Counted from the stretch's first letter, positions 27,602-37,571 are shown. The stretch: 64,000 bases of DNA from Parabacteroides faecis (GCF_014647375.1 NZ_BMPB01000016.1:62001-126000), one strand, 5' to 3'. Numbers and translations are program-made. The notes: generated by a model not told the origin, from the letters alone.

Positions 27602-29389
27602 TTAAAAACCAGGATTCTGAACTAACAAATCGTTCTTCTCGACTTCTGGTATCGGTTGATAATAGTTTTTATCCAGGAATGTTTTAGGCAACTGCATGGT
27701 GTTCGGACCTTTCTCGAATGTATATTTGCGGGTCTTATAATCCATCCAGGGGATCAGGGCGGAGAACATGGTGTTGTTCATTACTTTGGTCGCAGTTCTC
27801 CAGCGCACCAGATCCCAGAATCTCAGATTCTCGAAAGCCAGTTCGACCTGGCGTTCGTGACGCACGTCTTCGATCGTGATACCTGACTTCTCTTTGATGC
27901 CGGCGCGTTTCCTCACTTCGTTCAACCGGGGCAATGCCTGACTGCCCTTACCTAGTTCGACTGCCGCTTCAGCATAATTCAACAGCGTTTCCGCATAGCG
28001 GAATACCATGAAGTTCGTTTCCGAGCGATCTTGTTCCACCCGGTTGTTCGGATCCATGAATTTCTTGATGTAAAAACCGGTACGGCTACAGTCTCCCTGC
28101 ATCACCAGGCCATCCTTTCCACTGGTTGTCAGGCTGGGATCTTCCGGGAATTTGTCGGCGAAAGCCGTTGCTTCGACCTTTACACCGTCACTACCGATTA
28201 TACCGCGTCTGATCTCCAACACGTTGTTTTGCCAGGGACAGTTCGGATATAATACAGAAGCAAAGAAACGGGGATCTTTATCTTTAAAGATATCGTCGGC
28301 ATTGTCATAGAAAATAGGATTTCCGCTGGCATCTTCTGTTTTCAGAGTGCCCGGTGTGCCGTCCGTATATTCGTAGGCTTCCACTAATTCCAGTGTCGGA
28401 CTGGTATTGGTTCCCCAGTCGATTTTGAACGAAGGAGCCGCCATCGCATAATCGAAATTATGTCCCTTATCCGGAACAGCATATGCTTTTACATAGATCG
28501 CTTCCTCGTGTAAGGTCTTATCCAGGAACAGATTCTGATAGTTAGCCGCTTTGTCGTCATTTTTTTCATACAGCGAGTATTGTCCCGACTGAATGATCAT
28601 TTCGGATGCCGCCATTGACTTTTCGAAGAATGAATTTGCCTTGTCGGCTGGGATACCCACCAGTCCGTTCAGCTGAAGGTTTCCGTATTTGCTGATCGAA
28701 CCGGCATATAACATTGCGCGTGATTTCAATGCGGCTGCAGCATACTTGGTGGCACGGAACTGATCTGTTGCGGCATAGCTTTCAGGCAGCCCGGCAATTG
28801 CCAGGTCACATTCTTCTGCGATGAAGTTCCAGGTCTCTTCCTCCGTGTTTCTGGCTACCTTTAATTCGTCGATGTTTCCTCCGGTATACTCCTGCACTTC
28901 TTTGATCAGCGGAACACCGCCGAAACGTTTCACCAGGGAGAAATAGTAGAAAGCACGGATGAAATGTCCTTCTGCGATATAACGGGTTTTCAGATCTTCC
29001 GCAATGTTCGCATCCGGAATTTTCTGGAAGAACTCGTTGACTATGCGGATATCTTTGTAAGCGCTTCCCCAAAGGTTGTTATCACTCTGGTCGTTGCTCA
29101 TAAAGCTGTTGGAGAAGGTCGGTGTATACGGATGTCCCCATGAATAACTACGCATGGATTCGTCCGTATAATGGCCCAGAGTACCCCAGTTGATCAGCCA
29201 GCCATGAGGTTCGACAAATACTTTTTCATACATCCCGGCCATATACGCCTGGATGGCGCTTTCACTCGACCAGACATTATCGTCGGATATGACATCCAGC
29301 GGTTTCCTGTCCAGAAAATCATTAATGCAGGACGTGAAGGAAAATAATCCGCTAACGGCTAATATTATCAATAATTTTAAACTTTTCAT
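27602..29389 (-). CDS. SusD/RagB-family outer-membrane lipoprotein
   Basis: A 595-residue lipoprotein with lipobox FTSC (Cys21). The N-terminal TPR-like region (AEGHFIRAFYYFSLVKRFGGVPLI) and the C-terminal signatures (FRYAETLLNYAEAAVELGKG, DVRHERQVELAFENLRFWDLVRW) are those of the SusD family. It lies 10 bases after its SusC and before the DUF3823 gene. The substrate is unknown; no glycoside hydrolase is linked. Confidence 0.95.
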   Translation of the reverse strand: MKSLKLLIILAVSGLFSFTSCINDFLDRKPLDVISDDNVWSSESAIQAYMAGMYEKVFVEPHGWLINWGTLGHYTDESMRSYSWGHPYTPTFSNSFMSNDQSDNNLWGSAYKDIRIVNEFFQKIPDANIAEDLKTRYIAEGHFIRAFYYFSLVKRFGGVPLIKEVQEYTGGNIDELKVARNTEEETWNFIAEECDLAIAGLPESYAATDQFRATKYAAAALKSRAMLYAGSISKYGNLQLNGLVGIPADKANSFFEKSMAASEMIIQSGQYSLYEKNDDKAANYQNLFLDKTLHEEAIYVKAYAVPDKGHNFDYAMAAPSFKIDWGTNTSPTLELVEAYEYTDGTPGTLKTEDASGNPIFYDNADDIFKDKDPRFFASVLYPNCPWQNNVLEIRRGIIGSDGVKVEATAFADKFPEDPSLTTSGKDGLVMQGDCSRTGFYIKKFMDPNNRVEQDRSETNFMVFRYAETLLNYAEAAVELGKGSQALPRLNEVRKRAGIKEKSGITIEDVRHERQVELAFENLRFWDLVRWRTATKVMNNTMFSALIPWMDYKTRKYTFEKGPNTMQLPKTFLDKNYYQPIPEVEKNDLLVQNPGF

Positions 29390-29399
29390 ATTCTATTCT

Positions 29400-32300
29400 T
29401 TAAAAAGTAACATTAACACCAACATTCCATATTCTCAATTGCGGATAAAGGATACGGTCGCTGCTCGGAGCTTCCGGGTCACCGAACGGAAGGTTGTCGA
29501 AAGTCAGCAGGTTATTGCCCGATACGTATAATCTCAGGTTACTGATACCTGCCTGACTCATCCATTTGCTTGGGAACGTGTAGCCGAATTCCAGATTCTT
29601 TACACGCAGGTAATAAGAACTGATCGTGTTGAATGTTGAAGTTCTCTTGTTCGATTCCTTACCGGAGTTATAGGTTGAAGGATATTTTCCGGGAATCCAT
29701 TCTGAATTCGGATCATAGAGGTCGGCACGGTGCCATCTGTCCATGAAACATTCCAAGGCACTTGAACCGTTGAACAGGGCATATCCCATGATCCCGTCCA
29801 TACGTGTGCTGTAATTGGTAGCCCCTTGCATCAGGATAGAGAGGTCGAATCCTTTCCAGGAAGCGGAGAGATCCAGTCCGAAATAGATTTCCGGCGTATT
29901 GCTGCGGCCGACCGGTTGCAAGTCGTACTCGTTGATAACACCGTCACCGTTGAAGTCTTCAAATTTCAGGTCACCCGGCATAAGCGTCGTATTGCCGGCG
30001 CCATCCTGTACGGCCCAGTTGTTGATCTCTTCCTGGTTCTGGAACTGTCCGACATACTTATAACCGAATTCCATATTTTGCCATCTGTCACTCCGGTTGT
30101 TTCTCCAGTTGGTATATGAACTGATCGGATCGGCCTGTTCGATATGACGGTCTTTGATACGGGTGAATGACATATTACCTTTGACTGAATAAGTCCAGTC
30201 GCCGATTTTATTGGTATGTCCCAACACGAGCTCAAAACCGCGGTAGTCGTCACTGTTCAGGTTTTCCTGTGGGAAAGAGGCTCCGAATGTATTCGGAAGA
30301 GATCCTGAACGGTAGGCTATCAGACCGTCTCTTTTACGATAGAATACGTCGAAGTTAACTTCCAGCATCCGGTTCCATAAAGAAGCATCGATGCCGACAT
30401 TGACGATCTTGGAGGTTAGCCAGGTATAATCGAGGTTAGCCAATCCTTTTGTTATTACACTGTTGATCACGTCGCTCCCGAAAATATAATTGGTTCCGCC
30501 CGGATAATTATAACCGGTCAGGTATTGGAACGCCTTTACAGTGGCATTACCGTCCCTGTCTAATGCCTGGTCGTCTCCCATAACCCCGTAAGAAGCACGA
30601 AGTTTCAGGTTGTCTATGATCGAAGTATTGTTTTTGATGAATGCTTCTTCCGATAAACGCCAACCGGCTGATACGCTGGGAAAGAATCCCCAACGGTTAT
30701 TTTTGTAAAATTTAGCGGAACCGTCCTCTCTGAAGGCGAACTCAAACAGATATTTGCTCATATAGTCATAGTTGATACGTCCGACAAATGAAACATTAGC
30801 CAGTTCACTTTCCACACCGTTATTGGTCTTGTTTTTATCCATACCGGCATTGATCTGGTCGAGTGCGTCGATAGCGAACTGCCGGTAAGCCGATACATAA
30901 TCATCCAGGTCTTCGCGCTGTTCATACAGGAAGAGGGCTGAGATATTATGTTTGTCCATGAAAGAACGGTTGTAATTCAAAGAAAATTGCAATAGGTTCT
31001 GTTCACTTGTATAGTCTTTGCGATACAAGGCAGAGGGAGAGTTCCCGGTAAAGACCTTATTATATTTATCACTTGCCTGATCATGTGAATATAGATAGAA
31101 TTCTTTTTGAAAATTCTTAGTTTCTTCGACCTTTGTCAGGTAAGAGAACATCACTTTGGCAGACAGACCGGGAATAAAAGGCATGTCATATTTCAACGCG
31201 AACGAACCGTTGAAAAGTTTCTTTTTCTCTTTCCGGTATCCGGATACATCTGCATCGGCACGAGCTAACGGGTTTTGAAAATTGGTCAGACCGTAATGAA
31301 TACCTTCTTCATCGTTCGCATAAGGTGAGAATGTCGGAAGCATACGGGTTATACCGTGAATGATATATGTGTCTTCATCGTACGGTTGCATTTTGTTTTC
31401 GACATGTCCTCCCAGTTGTACGTCTGCCGTCAGGTGTTTGGCTATTTTAGCCGACACATTGGAACGGAAATTATAACGGCTGAAACTCAGGTCACCGGTG
31501 GAATAAATACCTTCCTGATCCAGATAACCTACAGAAGCGAAGTATTTTACATCTTCGTTTCCTCCGTTAATGTTTATATTATGTTGTGTCTGAGGTGCAT
31601 TTTTCCGTGTGAGGATATCTTTCCAATTATAGCTTTTATAACCGTCCTGTGTCCCTTCCTGGAATAGGGCCAGTTTTTCAGGACCATAAATAGGAGAGTT
31701 CCCATGATTTATGGCATCTTCGTCCACGAGTTCAGCATACTGGGCTGCATTGACAACATTAGGATAATTCGTAAAGTTTTGGAATCCAACGGAGCCGTTG
31801 TAAGTAATCTTAGCTTTGCCGGCCGATCCTTTTTTGGTCGTGATCAATACGACACCGTTACCGGCCTTTACACCATAGATAGCTGCAGCAGCGTCTTTCA
31901 GGACGGAGATACTTTCAATTTCATTTGGGTCGACCTGGAATCCGGGTTGTTCTATCCCATCGACGAGGATCAACGGTTTACCAAAGCCGCGGATATCCAC
32001 GGATGATTCGGACCCCGGCATACCACCGGTGTTCTGAACGCGTACACCTGGCAGACGTCCGACCAGTGCATTACTGATATTTGCAACGGGAGCCTGTACG
32101 ATTTCGTCTGCTCCGATGGCTGTTACAGCACCTGTTACCGTTACCTTCTTTTGTGTACCGTAGCCGACAACGACTACTTCTTCCAGTTTCTGCGTATCTT
32201 CCGATAAAGTAGCTGTTATCTGTGATTTACCCGTCACATCCACTTCTTTACTATTGTAACCGATATAGGAAATGACAAGAATTGCTTTTTCGGGCACATT

Positions 32301-32621
32301 TAAAGAGAATTCACCATTTATGTCAGTGATGGTTCCATTGGTTGTCCCTTTTACAACCACATTGGCTCCGATAATAGGTTCGCCTGTCTGATCATTGATA
32401 ATACCCTTTATCTGGCGGGTCGATTGTTGGATTACCGGATTGGCTGGAGCTTGTTTTGCAAGTTGTTCTAAAGTGATGTCGGTAGCAGAAATACCGGAGG
32501 TCGTTTGTGCATCTGAAGCCATCATGTGAGTCAGACTGAAAGGTAACAACAATGCGGTCATTTTCACAATTTGCATAGTCTTGTGTGATTGGGAATCCGG
32601 GACTATCGATTGTTTATCCAT
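29400..32621 (-). CDS. SusC-like TonB-dependent outer-membrane receptor
   Basis: A 1,073-residue receptor. An N-terminal signal region is followed by a carboxypeptidase-like regulatory domain (about 65-150, IKGIINDQTGEPIIGANVVV), the TonB box (LEEVVVVGYGTQKKVT), a plug (GKPLILVDGIEQPGFQVDPNEIESISVLKDA) and a barrel ending in NVGVNVTF. It has no STN domain, so it is not an ECF-signalling receptor, and no HTCS, SusR or sigma regulator is next to it. The gene-free region upstream contains inverted repeats, which may mean expression is controlled by promoter inversion. An internal ATG 15 codons in is a possible alternative start. Confidence 0.95.
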   Translation of the reverse strand: MDKQSIVPDSQSHKTMQIVKMTALLLPFSLTHMMASDAQTTSGISATDITLEQLAKQAPANPVIQQSTRQIKGIINDQTGEPIIGANVVVKGTTNGTITDINGEFSLNVPEKAILVISYIGYNSKEVDVTGKSQITATLSEDTQKLEEVVVVGYGTQKKVTVTGAVTAIGADEIVQAPVANISNALVGRLPGVRVQNTGGMPGSESSVDIRGFGKPLILVDGIEQPGFQVDPNEIESISVLKDAAAAIYGVKAGNGVVLITTKKGSAGKAKITYNGSVGFQNFTNYPNVVNAAQYAELVDEDAINHGNSPIYGPEKLALFQEGTQDGYKSYNWKDILTRKNAPQTQHNININGGNEDVKYFASVGYLDQEGIYSTGDLSFSRYNFRSNVSAKIAKHLTADVQLGGHVENKMQPYDEDTYIIHGITRMLPTFSPYANDEEGIHYGLTNFQNPLARADADVSGYRKEKKKLFNGSFALKYDMPFIPGLSAKVMFSYLTKVEETKNFQKEFYLYSHDQASDKYNKVFTGNSPSALYRKDYTSEQNLLQFSLNYNRSFMDKHNISALFLYEQREDLDDYVSAYRQFAIDALDQINAGMDKNKTNNGVESELANVSFVGRINYDYMSKYLFEFAFREDGSAKFYKNNRWGFFPSVSAGWRLSEEAFIKNNTSIIDNLKLRASYGVMGDDQALDRDGNATVKAFQYLTGYNYPGGTNYIFGSDVINSVITKGLANLDYTWLTSKIVNVGIDASLWNRMLEVNFDVFYRKRDGLIAYRSGSLPNTFGASFPQENLNSDDYRGFELVLGHTNKIGDWTYSVKGNMSFTRIKDRHIEQADPISSYTNWRNNRSDRWQNMEFGYKYVGQFQNQEEINNWAVQDGAGNTTLMPGDLKFEDFNGDGVINEYDLQPVGRSNTPEIYFGLDLSASWKGFDLSILMQGATNYSTRMDGIMGYALFNGSSALECFMDRWHRADLYDPNSEWIPGKYPSTYNSGKESNKRTSTFNTISSYYLRVKNLEFGYTFPSKWMSQAGISNLRLYVSGNNLLTFDNLPFGDPEAPSSDRILYPQLRIWNVGVNVTF

Positions 32622-32958
32622 ACATTAATAATTATTATAAGGTTATACACTCTGACTTTCATTGAAGGAAAGTCAATTAAATAGCTTATCGGAGGAAGAG
32701 AATATCTTCTCTGCGCACTCCTTTATTTTTTTAGCTGCTGTCCATATCCGATCGTGATAAATTAGGATTGTTACAGGAATAAAAAATTGAGTTTCTGTTT
32801 GTGTTTTTAATTTGTTAATTTAAACATAACACTCTTTTTGAACGATAATATTTTAGATCCGAAAAGGTAAAATCTTACCCGCCTTATGGTTATCCGTTGC
32901 AATCTAATTGCCGGATTGTTTACGTTGGGTTTTACAAGAAGAGTACTGACGTATCTTC

Positions 32959-32972
32959 GTTCTTGCAGAACT
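32959..32972 (+). repeat. Inverted repeat, left copy, upstream of susC
   Basis: GTTCTTGCAGAACT. Its exact reverse complement is at 33157-33170. Each arm is also a dyad (GTTCT, three bases, AGAAC), so it could be a recombinase site or a regulator's operator. Confidence 0.6.
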
Positions 32973-33130
32973 ATGGTATTTGAGGGATTAATTATTACAA
33001 ATATTTTCTTAATGTTAAAAGGGGAGGCTCGGATTAGGGGTATTTATGTTAAAAAGGCGCGTTTTTTTGCTGTTGTATAACATGTATGTGATTTTTTTAT
33101 AAAAAAGATACACTTGTGAATAAAAAACGT

Positions 33131-33138
33131 TACATTTG
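33131..33138 (+). promoter_or_regulatory. Promoter-like -7 box inside the inverted repeats
   Basis: TACATTTG matches TAnnTTTG. It now points to the right, away from the susC gene; if the segment were inverted it would point toward susC with a leader of about 360 bases. No good -33 box was identified. Confidence 0.4.
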
Positions 33139-33156
33139 CACTGTTTAATGTGCATG

Positions 33157-33170
33157 AGTTCTGCAAGAAC
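33157..33170 (-). repeat. Inverted repeat, right copy, upstream of susC
   Basis: Reverse complement of 32959-32972, with no mismatch over 14 bases. The two arms enclose 184 bases. Confidence 0.6.
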
Positions 33171-33219
33171 AAGGGCTCTGGTTCTTCCGTTTATAGTTTT
33201 TCTTACAATATCTTTCTTA

Positions 33220-35289
33220 TTAGGTCAGGTACCTGGTTCCTTCGTCGATTCCGGCTTGTATAGGATAAATAAGAACAAAGCTGTTACCCTGAAAATACTT
33301 GTTCAGATATCCGGGGATCCGTGGCATGACGGGGTCGTAAGATAAGCCTTCTTTCCGGCTGAAGATTACCCACATGCTGTCGTCGGCTTTTACATCCCGG
33401 AATACGATCAGAAAATCATCCCAGTCGCTGAAGTTCACGTATGATATTTCTCCGGCTCTTTTGGCAAATACTTTTTTTATTGCTTTCAGCGTATCCTCCG
33501 AGCCATAGAATACAACTTTGGCTCCGGCATTTTGCAATACGTTCCATACCCGGTTCATGATCGCCAGGAAGCCGATCTCTTTTTCGGCCTGATCAGGCAG
33601 GATGATCAGATGGCGTTTGATGGTTGCTAACGGTTGTACGGGCTTGTAGATAAAGGTGGTAACGCTGCTATGCTGTAATACGTTTTCAACGATATTCCCC
33701 AGGAATGCAGCCGGAATATCTTTTTCCTTGTGAAGTCCGAGAACCAGGTCGGTTATCTCCCGTTCCTTCACGACACTGGTGATCGCATTGGAAATGCTCA
33801 GGTCGTAGCGAAGCAGTCCTTTCAGGCGTGTATCGGTGGCTGCTGCCGTATCGACAGCCGTTTGCAATACCCGTTTGGATGATTTCTGTGTCTTATCGTC
33901 CGAGTTCTGGTTGTCAATGACTTTCAGGGCGTACAGGCCGCTGGTATTTGTTTTCGATTTAATGGCAAGGCTGAGGTTGACCAGTTCTTCTACCGTCTCT
34001 TCATTGCTGACAGGGATCAGGATATGTTCATCCTTCGTTTCATTCTCTTCTGTTTCTTCTTCGGATTCCTTCATGGCAATATTATGTGCCCCTTTTTGTG
34101 CAGAGAAAGAGGCTATTGCACAAGTCACCAGGATCATCAGGATCGTCCCGTTCAGAACACTTTCGTTCAGGAGGCGTATCGGTTCCCCGTTGGCATCCGT
34201 TCCCAGGATCACATTGTATCCGACCATGACAGCCGCGAGAGTTGCTGCCGCCTGTGCATTGCTTAATCCGAAAATGACGCTTCGCTGATCGACCGACAGC
34301 CGGAATGTCTTTTGCGTCAGCCAGGCAGCGGCGTATTTGGCTGCCGTAGCGACAACGATCATCACTATGCCGACCTTAATCGTCTCGAAACTGGTAAAGA
34401 AAGCCCTGTAATCGATCAGCATGCCGACGCTCAGCAGAAAGAACGGAATGAAAATGGCATTCCCGACAAACTCGACACGGTTCATCAGCGGTGAACTTTG
34501 CGGTATCAGCCTGTTCAGTGCCAGCCCGGCAAGGAAAGAGCCGATGATCGCTTCCATCCCGGCCAATTGGGCAAGGAATGCTCCGAAAAAGACCATCGAC
34601 AGCACGAAAATATATTGTGAGATATTATCATGTACCCGTTTGAAGAACCACCGTCCGATAAAAGGAAATACCAGCAGGACTATCAGAGCGAATATAACGA
34701 TGGAAACCCCTAAACGTATCCAGAAAGCGTCGTCGGCATTCCCTGTTGCCATTCCGACAATAATGGTCAATACCAATAACGCCAGTGTATCCGTGATCAT
34801 GGTTCCCCCGACAGTAATACTGACCGCGTTATTTTTGCTGATCCCCAGCTTGCTGATAATCGGATAAGCGATCAATGTATGCGAGGCGAACATACTGGCA
34901 AGCAATACGGAGGTTTCCATGCTGAAATTGAGAACCCATAGTCCCACCGCCGTCCCCAATATCATGGGTATAAGGAAAGTATACATTCCGAAGACAAGAC
35001 TTTTTCCGCTATTCTTCTTGAAGTCCCCCATATCTATCTCCAGTCCTGCCAGGAACATGATGTAAAGTAAACCGGCCGTACCGGAAAGAATGATGCTGCT
35101 GTCACGCAGGACAAGGTTAAAACCGTTCGGTCCGATGATAGCTCCGGCAATGATCAGTCCCAGCAGGTGCGGAACTTTGAGTTTGTTCAACAGGAGCGGA
35201 GCCGCCAGGATGATCAACAGTATCAGTAAAAACTTCAATACCGGATCAGCCAGTGGAAGGGTGAAATCTATGTTCGAGAGTAGAATCAT
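33220..35289 (-). CDS. CPA2-family cation:proton antiporter with C-terminal stress-domain-like region
   Basis: A 689-residue membrane protein. Residues about 10-410 hold some twelve membrane helices of the Na+/H+ exchanger (KefB/NapA) type, with LLGLIIAGAIIGPNGFNLV near the start and GAFLAQLAGMEAIIGSFLAGLALNR in the middle. The C-terminal part (about 440-680) is soluble and resembles two universal-stress-protein-like domains (EHILIPVSNEETVEELVNLSL). It should exchange Na+ or K+ for protons across the inner membrane. It appears to be a single-gene unit. Confidence 0.9.
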   Translation of the reverse strand: MILLSNIDFTLPLADPVLKFLLILLIILAAPLLLNKLKVPHLLGLIIAGAIIGPNGFNLVLRDSSIILSGTAGLLYIMFLAGLEIDMGDFKKNSGKSLVFGMYTFLIPMILGTAVGLWVLNFSMETSVLLASMFASHTLIAYPIISKLGISKNNAVSITVGGTMITDTLALLVLTIIVGMATGNADDAFWIRLGVSIVIFALIVLLVFPFIGRWFFKRVHDNISQYIFVLSMVFFGAFLAQLAGMEAIIGSFLAGLALNRLIPQSSPLMNRVEFVGNAIFIPFFLLSVGMLIDYRAFFTSFETIKVGIVMIVVATAAKYAAAWLTQKTFRLSVDQRSVIFGLSNAQAAATLAAVMVGYNVILGTDANGEPIRLLNESVLNGTILMILVTCAIASFSAQKGAHNIAMKESEEETEENETKDEHILIPVSNEETVEELVNLSLAIKSKTNTSGLYALKVIDNQNSDDKTQKSSKRVLQTAVDTAAATDTRLKGLLRYDLSISNAITSVVKEREITDLVLGLHKEKDIPAAFLGNIVENVLQHSSVTTFIYKPVQPLATIKRHLIILPDQAEKEIGFLAIMNRVWNVLQNAGAKVVFYGSEDTLKAIKKVFAKRAGEISYVNFSDWDDFLIVFRDVKADDSMWVIFSRKEGLSYDPVMPRIPGYLNKYFQGNSFVLIYPIQAGIDEGTRYLT

Positions 35290-35331
35290 ATCGACGGAGG
35301 TTTAGTTTATTCAATGTTTTTGTTTGACAAT

Positions 35332-36642
35332 TTACATGTCCTGCATTGACAAGCCTTTTATTTCCAATGTGTAATGCGATAATTGTTTTTTTATGGAGGC
35401 AACTTTCTCATATAGGCGAGCTATATTGATCTTATTTGGATTTCGCTTAACTTCAGCTATCAATGCCTTCCCTTCAAAACGGTTGAGGGCGATAAGATCG
35501 ATTTCATTCTCTCCTTTGTTGTCCCAATAATTGCCGATGTCCGTAATATCTTCGCTTTCAGCAATCCTGTCTCTGAAATAGCGTTCCAGGATATATCCGC
35601 TGTACTGTTCATAGTTTTTTAAGATGAATTTTTCAAGCATATCATTTTTTCCCAGTTCAATCATAGACAGGTTTGGGAATATAAAACGGAACCAAAACAT
35701 TAGATAATTATCATTCAGGCACCAGCGGCTGTTTCTGCTTTCCGGTTTTGAAAACATCGGTTTATTTCTGTTTATCAGGGAATATTCTTTTTCAAGATTA
35801 GCTAAATAAGCCCCTGTGTTTTTTCCTATAATCGAATCTACCTCGTTTTGCGCTGTCTTACCTGAAGCTATTAATTGCAAGATGGAAAAATAGGTTGCAT
35901 ATTCACGTCCGAATTCAGAAATAAGCAGATCGCGTCCTTCTGACAGGAACGGAGAATCAGGCCGCACCGTATAGTGAATCATTTTGTTGAATGTGGTAGC
36001 ACCTGCTTCCATCAGTAAGGCAACATACTTAGCTACCCCTCCTGTTATGAGATAAAAAGCCAGCAGATCTTCGGGCGTATATCCCGGATTGTAATCTTTT
36101 AGTATCTCTTTTATCGTAGAAACATTGAATGGTTTTAGTATAATTTTAGATGTCAGGCGTCCGAACAACGGTTCTTTATTGTTTTCAAAAATCTTTTTCA
36201 TCATGGAATAAATAGATCCGCAAGCTATGAAGTTTACCTTAGCTTCTTCCTTATATCTATCCCATATATTCTGGATATCGCTGAAAATGGAGCTGTTTAT
36301 ATTGTCAAACTCCTGGAATTCATCGATAATCAGTGTGAAATGAGTTTTTGTAGCGTAAATCATCAATTGCTCGAATAAGGTACGGAAGTTGTCCACCCGA
36401 CCGAATATATCCAGCTCCAGGCTTTCTTTGATGTCCTGTTGGAACTGTTCGCATAAAAGTACTTCACTTTTGCGGGAAACAAAGAGGTACAGAAACTTCT
36501 CTCCCCTTACGCTTTCGAGCAGTAAAGCCGTTTTGCCGATACGGCGGCGTCCAACCATCACTGTAAAACAAGCACTGTTACGTGATTGCTCATTGATGTC
36601 CTGTAGTAGCTTTAACTCTTTTTTTCGATCGTAAAATTTCAT
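35332..36642 (-). CDS. AAA-family ATPase with DUF234 nuclease-like domain
   Basis: A 436-residue protein. The N-terminal ATPase has Walker A GRRRIGKT at 31-38 and a Walker B-like LIIDEFQEF around 102-110. A winged-helix part follows, and the C-terminal DUF234 region holds ENEIDLIALNRFEGKALIAEVKRN, the D-(E)xK pattern of the PD-(D/E)xK nuclease fold. Such ATPases are widespread in archaea and Bacteroidota and may be mobile or defence-linked, but their function is not settled. A good promoter is present on the minus strand at 36698-36729. Confidence 0.85.
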   Translation of the reverse strand: MKFYDRKKELKLLQDINEQSRNSACFTVMVGRRRIGKTALLLESVRGEKFLYLFVSRKSEVLLCEQFQQDIKESLELDIFGRVDNFRTLFEQLMIYATKTHFTLIIDEFQEFDNINSSIFSDIQNIWDRYKEEAKVNFIACGSIYSMMKKIFENNKEPLFGRLTSKIILKPFNVSTIKEILKDYNPGYTPEDLLAFYLITGGVAKYVALLMEAGATTFNKMIHYTVRPDSPFLSEGRDLLISEFGREYATYFSILQLIASGKTAQNEVDSIIGKNTGAYLANLEKEYSLINRNKPMFSKPESRNSRWCLNDNYLMFWFRFIFPNLSMIELGKNDMLEKFILKNYEQYSGYILERYFRDRIAESEDITDIGNYWDNKGENEIDLIALNRFEGKALIAEVKRNPNKINIARLYEKVASIKKQLSHYTLEIKGLSMQDM

Positions 36643-36697
36643 GCGTGTCTTAATTTAATCCCTGTTAATTTAATGGCTATTACATTAACGGCTGTTA

Positions 36698-36729
36698 CAA
36701 AGGTAAAAGAAAGGATATAGAATAACAAA
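36698..36729 (-). promoter_or_regulatory. Promoter of the AAA/DUF234 ATPase gene
   Basis: On the minus strand TTTG (36726-36729) and TACCTTTG (36698-36705) are separated by 20 bases, a full match to the Bacteroidota consensus. The start codon is 55 bases further on. Confidence 0.7.
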
Positions 36730-36865
36730 TTTTACGGCGACAAAATGGCGGTATGTCCTTGTGAAACGGTTAAATCTGTATTATTTGAATCGAATAATTC
36801 GAATTAAATAATTATATTTGCTGAAAAGAATATGTATATGGCAAAAGTGATTTGGCTTGAATCTG

Positions 36866-36902
36866 AAATTTCGCGGCGGTTATTTTCGCCGCCGCGAAAT
36901 TT
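36866..36902. terminator. Strong hairpin terminator after the HU-like gene
   Basis: A 14-pair GC-rich stem (36866-36879 with 36889-36902) with a 9-base loop lies five bases after the stop of the minus-strand HU-like gene. The outer pairs are AAATTT, so it could work in both directions. Confidence 0.8.
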
Positions 36903-36907
36903 TGGAT

Positions 36908-37501
36908 TTACAATGACCGAATATACATCGTTTGTTTCCCTCCGCCGATCTGAACCAGCTTGTTGCTGTCTATCAGTTGTTTCAGGTCTTTCAGAGCCAT
37001 GAACCGGCTGTAATGATTTATCTGCACGCAGGTACTACAGTTGATACATTTGTTTTTATTCACCTCTTTCATAATATTCTCCAGCCGTTGTTCCTGTGTG
37101 AGTTTTTCTGTTTTCGCTTTTTTCACCAGTTCCAGTCCGGCTTCCCTTACCTGTTCTTTCAGGGAGGTTGCGCAACGGAAACTAACGGTGTCAGCTTCTG
37201 CGATGACTTTGGTTTTGCCGTTTTCATCCGTTACTGTCCGGCTTTTCAGCGTGGGGGTGAAATATCCCAGTCCGTCCAGTTCGATACTATTCCCTTCCGC
37301 CAGGTGAAACCCCATCCAGTAGTTAAGCGCTTCCAATACCCCTTTTACGTCTGCCGACGAGATCGTACTCGACATCGAGATCATCTTGCACATGTACTTT
37401 GTGTCGAGCGTACCCTGTGAAATGATCCGTGCATGCGGAATCTCCTTGTCTTCCCTGTCTCCCGGGACCGGTGTTTTGTACCATCCGAATTTTAAACTCA
37501 T
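36908..37501 (-). CDS. HU-like DNA-binding protein with C-terminal extension
   Basis: A 197-residue protein. Residues about 1-130 match the HU-like domain of Bacteroidota (the region STISSADVKGVLEALNYWMGFHLAEGNSIELDGLGYFTP is its typical core). The C-terminal part has a short KCINCSTC cysteine cluster and a winged-helix-like end (LKDLKQLIDSNKLVQIGGGKQTMYI). It probably shapes or binds DNA. The upstream region carries a 20-base perfect palindrome and related half sites, consistent with self-control. It lies at the border of the accessory locus. Confidence 0.8.
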   Translation of the reverse strand: MSLKFGWYKTPVPGDREDKEIPHARIISQGTLDTKYMCKMISMSSTISSADVKGVLEALNYWMGFHLAEGNSIELDGLGYFTPTLKSRTVTDENGKTKVIAEADTVSFRCATSLKEQVREAGLELVKKAKTEKLTQEQRLENIMKEVNKNKCINCSTCVQINHYSRFMALKDLKQLIDSNKLVQIGGGKQTMYIRSL

Positions 37502-37571
37502 TACTATCTTGTTTTAAATGAATACCAGCCAAAACAAATTTTCATCCCATACACCCATTCATTCAATAATC

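Larger units (their letters stand above)
32622..33219. other. Gene-free region upstream of the minus-strand susCD operon
   Basis: About 600 bases without a convincing gene. It contains two inverted copies of GTTCTTGCAGAACT about 185 bases apart and a promoter-like element between them, listed separately. A plus-strand frame starting near 33148 has a signal-peptide-like start but runs into the antiporter gene in antisense and was not called. Confidence 0.7.

Noticed and set aside
32886-33080. 64-residue plus-strand frame upstream of susC
   Set aside because: The composition is not protein-like, there is no ribosome-binding context, and it crosses the left inverted repeat.
33136-33345. Plus-strand frame with a signal-peptide-like start overlapping the end of the antiporter gene
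   Set aside because: It runs antisense into a well-supported gene, has no recognisable mature domain and a near-absent leader.
36784-36902. Possible small RNA: a TATATTTG box at 36813-36820 on the plus strand followed by a strong hairpin at 36866-36902
   Set aside because: The -33 spacing is poor, the hairpin is better explained as the terminator of the minus-strand HU-like gene, and no conserved RNA was recognised.
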